Source: Cohnella thailandensis
Lineage (GTDB): Bacteria; Bacillota; Bacilli; Paenibacillales; Paenibacillaceae
DNA: 64,000 bases
Assembly: GCF_014212135.1 (NCBI RefSeq)
Contig: NZ_JACJVQ010000019.1
Location: forward strand, 310,001 to 374,000
Reading direction: 5' to 3'
Shown here: one piece after another, positions 59,940 to 64,000 of the stretch
Position numbering within the stretch: position 1 is the stretch's first letter
How the letters are laid out: each line of letters begins with the position of its first letter
Translations under genes and position numbers: made by a program
Notes under the pieces: model-generated
What the model was told of the DNA's origin: nothing
The model's input: the letters and a program-made list of their open reading frames with translations, nothing else
The model's database searches: none

Positions 59940-60024
59940 GAGGCGGACTTGACTTGAATGGGCCAAAAAGCATATATTAAGTCGGTTGTCTCTAAAGATT
60001 GTACGAAGGGAATGCGATTGCGAA

Positions 60025-60222
60025 TTGTCTGAAAGCGAAGAACAGAAACCGAAACTCTCCATTGTCAAAATCCTCAAATGCAAAAACAACGATTGCAAAG
60101 CTTGGGTCAGGGAAGAATTCGCGGTTCCCGGCCAAGTGTGCCCGATGTGCCAAGGCCCCATGCTGAGAACGATGAAGCATCTGCCCGCCCTTCAGAAGAA
60201 GTACAAATCGCCGTCCCGTTAA
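60025..60222 (+). CDS. YdjO-like cold-inducible zinc-ribbon protein
   Basis: A 65-residue protein with four zinc-binding cysteines: KCKNNDCKAW and QVCPMCQGPM, the pattern of Bacillus YdjO, a cold-induced protein of unknown function. TTG 60025 gives the usual family length; TTG 59986 would add 13 residues containing two more cysteines (ECDCEL) but has no better ribosome site. AAGGGAA is about 12 bases upstream of 60025. A strong terminator follows. Confidence 0.75.
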   Translation: MSESEEQKPKLSIVKILKCKNNDCKAWVREEFAVPGQVCPMCQGPMLRTMKHLPALQKKYKSPSR

Positions 60223-60310
60223 GACGGAGCCGGGAGAGGGACGTTGCCGAGGCATAACGTCATCTCCAACATTACTTCATAAACGAGAGCCTCCCTCGCG
60301 GAGGCGGACG

Positions 60311-60354
60311 GCTGTCCACCAGGTTGCGACCTTAAGGTGGACAGCTTTTATTTT
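60311..60354 (+). terminator. Intrinsic terminator
   Basis: GCTGTCCACC (60311-60320) and its exact inverse (60336-60345), followed by TTTTATTTT. A smaller hairpin GCCTCC-CTCGC-GGAGGC lies just before it. Confidence 0.85.
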
Positions 60355-60426
60355 GGGTTTGTCGCTGCGGATAGAAGTGGTATTCTTAAAGGGATAGGTT
60401 GGCAACGGAAGGAAGGAGTTTGGCAG

Positions 60427-61851
60427 ATGAGACAGAATCTATGGATCGACGGACAGTGGCGGGAATCGGAAGGGTATACGCTGCTCAGATCCCCGTTCGA
60501 CGGAGAGGTTCTCGCCGAGGTGGCGCAAGCGGGGGAAGCGGAGACGCGGCAAGCGATCGAGGCGGCCGAGCGGGCGGCTTCGGCCATGGCCCGGATGCCC
60601 GCGCACGAGCGGTCCGCGATTCTGGAGAGGGTCGTACGGTCGATGGAGAGCCGCCGGGAGGAACTGGCCAGGCTGCTGACGCAAGAAGCGGCAAAGCCGC
60701 TGAAGACGGCGCGCGGCGAGATCGCGAGGACGATTCAGACCTACCGTTTCGCTGCCATGGAGGCGACGCGCATCCATGGCGAGACGATTCCGATGGACGC
60801 CGCTCCGGGAGGAGAAGGAAGGGTGGCGTATACGGTTCGCAAGCCGATCGGGGTCGTCGGTGCGATCACGCCCTTTAACTTCCCGTTTAATCTGGTCGCG
60901 CACAAGGTCGGACCGGCTTTGGCAGCCGGGAATACGGTCGTGCTGAAGCCGGCCGGACAGACCCCGCTATCCGCGCTGGCCCTGGGCGAGCTGTTCGCCG
61001 AAGCGGGCCTTCCGGCGGGGGCGCTCAACATCATTCCGGGCAAAGGCTCGGTGGTCGGGGAAGCGCTGGTTGCCGATCCCCGGGTAAAGGCGATTACGTT
61101 CACCGGAAGCCCGGAGGTCGGCATCGCCCTTCGGAACAAAGCGGGATTGAAACGGGTCACGCTGGAGCTGGGCTCCAACTCGGCAATGATCCTGGATTCC
61201 GATATCGAGCTGGACGAAGCTCTCATCGAGCGATGCGCGCTCGGAGCGTTCTCGTTCAGCGGCCAGGTGTGCATCTCGATCCAGCGCATTTACGTTCATC
61301 GATCGCGGCTGGAAGAGTTCCTGGACAAGTTCGCTGAGGCGGCGCGCAGGCTTAAGGTAGGGGATCCGTCCTTGGAGGAGACGGACGTCTCCGCGCTCAT
61401 CCACCCGAAGGAAGCGAAACGAATCGACGGGTGGGTGCAAGCGGCGGTTAAACGGGGGGCCAGAATCGTAGCGGGCGGACGCGCCCGGGCGGAGAGCGTC
61501 TACGAGCCGACGATTCTGACCGGCGTGCCCGAGGACGAGCCTTTATCCTGCCAGGAAGCGTTCGGGCCTATCGTATGCGTGGAAGCCATCGATTCGATAG
61601 ACGAGGCGATCGATCGGGTGAACCGGTCGCGTTACGGGCTGCAGGCCGGACTTTATACCCGCGATATTCATACGGCGATGAGAGCGGCGGATCTTCTTGA
61701 GGTCGGCGGAGTGATGATCAACGACTTCCCGACCTTCCGGGTGGATCACATGCCTTACGGCGGCGTCAAGGAGAGCGGCGTAGGAAGAGAAGGAATCAAG
61801 TACGCGATAGAAGAATTGACGGAACTTAAGCTGATATCGATTCGTCTATAA
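60427..61851 (+). CDS. Aldehyde dehydrogenase (NAD(P)-dependent)
   Basis: ALDH-superfamily enzyme of 474 residues oxidising an aldehyde to the acid. Cofactor motif [28 protein letters not shown], catalytic Glu in TLELGSNS and catalytic Cys in [10 protein letters not shown] are visible. Sequence style is that of lactaldehyde/glyceraldehyde-3-phosphate-like dehydrogenases. AAGGAG lies nine bases before ATG 60427; the frame open to 60337 is not used. A second ALDH gene of another subfamily follows after 23 bases. Confidence 0.92.
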   Translation: MRQNLWIDGQWRESEGYTLLRSPFDGEVLAEVAQAGEAETRQAIEAAERAASAMARMPAHERSAILERVVRSMESRREELARLLTQEAAKPLKTARGEIARTIQTYRFAAMEATRIHGETIPMDAAPGGEGRVAYTVRKPIGVVGAITPFNFPFNLVAHKVGPALAAGNTVVLKPAGQTPLSALALGELFAEAGLPAGALNIIPGKGSVVGEALVADPRVKAITFTGSPEVGIALRNKAGLKRVTLELGSNSAMILDSDIELDEALIERCALGAFSFSGQVCISIQRIYVHRSRLEEFLDKFAEAARRLKVGDPSLEETDVSALIHPKEAKRIDGWVQAAVKRGARIVAGGRARAESVYEPTILTGVPEDEPLSCQEAFGPIVCVEAIDSIDEAIDRVNRSRYGLQAGLYTRDIHTAMRAADLLEVGGVMINDFPTFRVDHMPYGGVKESGVGREGIKYAIEELTELKLISIRL

Positions 61852-61874
61852 TCAGGGATGGGGAGAGGACGAGG

Positions 61875-63245
61875 ATGAGCTTGATAGCGGGGATCGTAGG
61901 CAAGCAGCGGGATTGGCATGCCGCGGGGAATACGCGCCGGGTCGAGGATCGGATCCGTCGATTGGACCTTCTGAAGGAAGCCGTTAAAGCCAGAGAACGG
62001 CAAGTCATGGACGCGCTCCGAATCGATCTGGGCAAGTCCGAACGGGAAGCTTACATGACCGAGATCGGCATCGTCTACGAGGAGATCCGTTTTATCCGCA
62101 AGCGCCTGCGCAAGTGGGCGAAGCCCGTAAAGGTCAAGACGGCGATGACCCATATCGGCTCCGGCGGCTATATCGTGAGCGAGCCCTATGGAACCGTCCT
62201 GATCGTCGCTCCGTTCAACTATCCCTTTCAACTGGCTTTGTCGCCTCTGGTCGGCGCGATCGCGGCGGGCAATACCGCGGTCTTAAAGCCTTCGGAGCTG
62301 ACTCCCCGGGTGGCGGCGGTTTTGCGCGAAATCGTCGAAGCCGTCTTTCCGCCCGAATACGTCGCGACCGTCGAGGGGGGAGTCGAGGCGAGCAAGGAGC
62401 TGCTGGAACAGCCCTTCGATTATATTTTCTTCACGGGCAGCGTTCCGGTAGGCAAGGTCGTAATGGAAGCGGCCGCCAAGCGTCTCGTTCCGGTCACGTT
62501 GGAGCTGGGCGGCAAGAGTCCTTGTATCGTGCATCGGGACGCGGACGTGAAGCTGGCGGCGAAACGCATCGTCTTCGGCAAGTTCATGAACGCCGGCCAG
62601 ACCTGCATCGCTCCCGATTACGTCTACGTTCACCGGGATCGGAAGGCCGCGCTGCTGGAGGAGCTCCGCGCGGCGATCTCGGCTTTCTATGGGCCTCGGC
62701 CGATCGAGAGCGAGGAGCTGGGCAAAATCGTGAACGAGAGGCACTTCGACCGGCTCGTCGGACTGCTTGGCGGCGCGGAAGCGGTCATCGGCGGCGATTA
62801 CGACCGGGAGTCGCTGAAGATCGCGCCGACGGTTCTCGATCATGCCGATTGGAGCCTGCCGGTCATGGGAGAGGAGATCTTCGGCCCGCTGCTTCCGATG
62901 CTCGAATACTCCGAGCTGGACGAGGTGATCGCCGAGGTGAATGCCCGTCCCAAGCCGCTGGCGCTCTATATGTTCACCCGAGACAAGGCCGCGGAGAATC
63001 GCGTCATCGAATCGATTCCGTTCGGAGGCGGCTGCGTGAACGACACTCTCATGCACATCGCGACTCCTTATCTGCCCTTCGGGGGAGTCGGTTCGAGCGG
63101 CATCGGCAGCTACCATGGCATCTACAGCTTTCGAACCTTCTCCCACCAGAAAAGCGTCCTGAAGCAGACGGTCCGGTTCGACTTCCCGTTCCGCTACCCG
63201 TCGGCGAAGAACGGATTGGCTATTCTGCGCAAGCTGTTTCGATAA
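61875..63245 (+). CDS. Aldehyde dehydrogenase (ALDH3 type, YwdH-like)
   Basis: ALDH of 456 residues of the shorter class-3 type, which acts on long-chain or aromatic aldehydes. Motifs: [29 protein letters not shown], catalytic Glu in [10 protein letters not shown], catalytic Cys in [11 protein letters not shown], and the C-terminal [15 protein letters not shown]. It matches Bacillus YwdH in plan. Start ATG 61875 with GAGGACGAGG upstream. Shares a transcript with the preceding ALDH. Confidence 0.92.
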   Translation: MSLIAGIVGKQRDWHAAGNTRRVEDRIRRLDLLKEAVKARERQVMDALRIDLGKSEREAYMTEIGIVYEEIRFIRKRLRKWAKPVKVKTAMTHIGSGGYIVSEPYGTVLIVAPFNYPFQLALSPLVGAIAAGNTAVLKPSELTPRVAAVLREIVEAVFPPEYVATVEGGVEASKELLEQPFDYIFFTGSVPVGKVVMEAAAKRLVPVTLELGGKSPCIVHRDADVKLAAKRIVFGKFMNAGQTCIAPDYVYVHRDRKAALLEELRAAISAFYGPRPIESEELGKIVNERHFDRLVGLLGGAEAVIGGDYDRESLKIAPTVLDHADWSLPVMGEEIFGPLLPMLEYSELDEVIAEVNARPKPLALYMFTRDKAAENRVIESIPFGGGCVNDTLMHIATPYLPFGGVGSSGIGSYHGIYSFRTFSHQKSVLKQTVRFDFPFRYPSAKNGLAILRKLFR

Positions 63246-63361
63246 GGGCAGCTTTGGCCGAGTGTTACTAGAAGTGAGCTTGTTCATTGTACGGGGATCG
63301 TTTTTATAATAAGATAATTTCTCAGAGAACATATCGGAAGGAACGGAAGGGGTATAACGTC

Positions 63362-63715
63362 ATGAGAAAGGTATCCATCGATCTGCACAAGGATTGGCTG
63401 GACACGGTTCGCGAGATCTATAGAGGAGCCGGAAAGCCGTTTGCGCCGGAGGCGACCGCGGAAGAGATCGGCACGACTTATTTCTTGGCCTCGGCTTCCG
63501 GCGATGAGGAAGCGACGCGTATGCGCATCGAGAACGAGCAATGGCTTCGGGAGCTGGAGTCCCGCATTATGGACAATCTCGATGCCGTCATCATTCCGGA
63601 TATCCGCCAGCGCACCGGCTACCAAGGCGAACATTTCCGCTTCCGGTGGGTTTATCAGCAAGGAGAGCACATCGTCGAGGAATGCTCGAATTATCGGATT
63701 CCTTTGACTCCGTAG
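63362..63715 (+). CDS. Hypothetical protein
   Basis: A 117-residue soluble protein starting MRKVSIDLHKDWLDTVREIY, with a middle ATRMRIENEQWLRELESRIM helix and a C-terminal IIPDIRQRTGYQGEHFRFRW part. No family recognised. AAGGGG is eight bases before ATG 63362; the open frame from 63287 includes no better start. A strong terminator follows ten bases after the stop. Confidence 0.65.
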   Translation: MRKVSIDLHKDWLDTVREIYRGAGKPFAPEATAEEIGTTYFLASASGDEEATRMRIENEQWLRELESRIMDNLDAVIIPDIRQRTGYQGEHFRFRWVYQQGEHIVEECSNYRIPLTP

Positions 63716-63723
63716 TTCGCGAT

Positions 63724-63767
63724 AGCAGGAGCCGCTTACGACCGTAAGCGGCTCCTGCTCGTTTTTT
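63724..63767. terminator. Strong bidirectional terminator
   Basis: AGCAGGAGCCGCTTACG (63724-63740) and its exact inverse (63743-63759) form a 17-bp stem, followed by CGTTTTTT. Confidence 0.93.
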
Positions 63768-64000
63768 AGAAAGCCCGCTGCTTCCTAAGAGCGGCCATGT
63801 TCAGGACGATGAAAGCGATGGAGAAGGCGAGAAGCGCATAGATGTCGATCTGGATATCGGGCAGATCTTCCCCCCTCAGCATGATGCCCCGCAAGGCGTC
63901 CGCCCCGTAATAGAGCGGCATCGCGTAGCTCAGCTTCTGGAGCCAAGGATTCATCGCGTCAAGATTGAATAAGCCCGAGAAGAATACCTGCGGAACGATG
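63766..64000 (-). CDS. ABC-2 type transporter permease, C-terminal part
   Basis: The last 77 or so codons of a gene that continues beyond the window. The visible protein reads IVPQVFFSGLFNLDAMNPWL, QKLSYAMPLYYGADALRGIM and a final helix DIYALLAFSIAFIVLNMAAL. The FSG loop followed by WLQ ... MPLYYGADALRGIML is the end of YhgE/NodJ-like ABC-2 permeases that export drugs or polymers. Its stop overlaps the shared terminator. The ATG at 63954 is internal. Confidence 0.75.
   Translation of the reverse strand, partial: IVPQVFFSGLFNLDAMNPWLQKLSYAMPLYYGADALRGIMLRGEDLPDIQIDIYALLAFSIAFIVLNMAALRKQRAF

Overview
The window looks like the chromosome of a moderately GC-rich Bacillota bacterium of the Paenibacillaceae (Cohnella or Paenibacillus type). 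The basis is strong AGGAGG-type ribosome binding sites, frequent GTG and TTG starts, copper-amine-oxidase-type stalk domains on secreted proteins, and Bacillus-type genes (gntR/gntP/gntK, OpuA, YdjO-, YqkE-, YuiH- and YfmS-like proteins, a Fur/PerR regulator). No rRNA, tRNA, phage, transposase or CRISPR was found. This assignment is inference from gene content.

Layout. 1-5.7 kb: cysK, then a tight cluster of GNAT, Nudix, histidine phosphatase, HD hydrolase and Nudix genes, then a monooxygenase-like protein, an AAA ATPase and a lipoprotein. 5.7-16.4 kb: small accessory genes including a truncated RidA gene, a soluble chemotaxis receptor, a divergent lactate dehydrogenase, an aldo/keto reductase, a stalk-domain protein, DinB, LysR with a divergent EamA exporter, and an ankyrin lipoprotein. 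16.4-17.9 kb: a Cfr-type 23S rRNA methyltransferase behind a long leader with its own promoter, a 37-codon leader ORF, three mutually exclusive helices and an intrinsic terminator. 18.7-21.2 kb: an AT-richer island (Lrp, alpha/beta hydrolase, luciferase-like oxidoreductase), probably acquired. 21.5-25.6 kb: a stop-interrupted small gene, a TetR/SDR divergent pair with operator, a secreted GH-like hydrolase and a phosphoesterase. 26-33.4 kb: a heterodimeric ABC exporter, a TVP38 membrane protein and an OpuA betaine importer. 33.6-43.5 kb: redox and hydrolase genes (YuiH-like, M42 peptidase, MOSC, alditol oxidase, OatA-like acyltransferase, nitroreductase, LLM oxidoreductase, UPF0173, YqkE). 43.6-49.2 kb: a degenerate nucleoside hydrolase, the gntR-gntP-gntK gluconate locus with operators, and an IsdG-like protein. 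50.3-53.7 kb: response regulator, ABC ATPase, ABC permease and histidine kinase. 54.2-59.5 kb: a redox-stress region (dps, Fur/PerR regulator, atypical winged-helix regulator, trxB) tied together by shared operator-like sites. 60-64 kb: a YdjO-like zinc protein, two aldehyde dehydrogenases and a partial ABC permease.

Three things stand out. (1) The cfr leader reads as a complete ribosome-controlled transcription attenuator. (2) Two arrays of palindromes (5 and 8 units) share an exact 51-bp period and covarying arms, and a solitary relative lies upstream of gntP; two other palindromic repeat families occur elsewhere. (3) A PerR-like operator, TTAAACTnAGTTTAA, recurs at dps, perR and trxB, and four CCTTCAT repeats with an 11-bp period sit where an OmpR/PhoB-type activator would bind at trxB.
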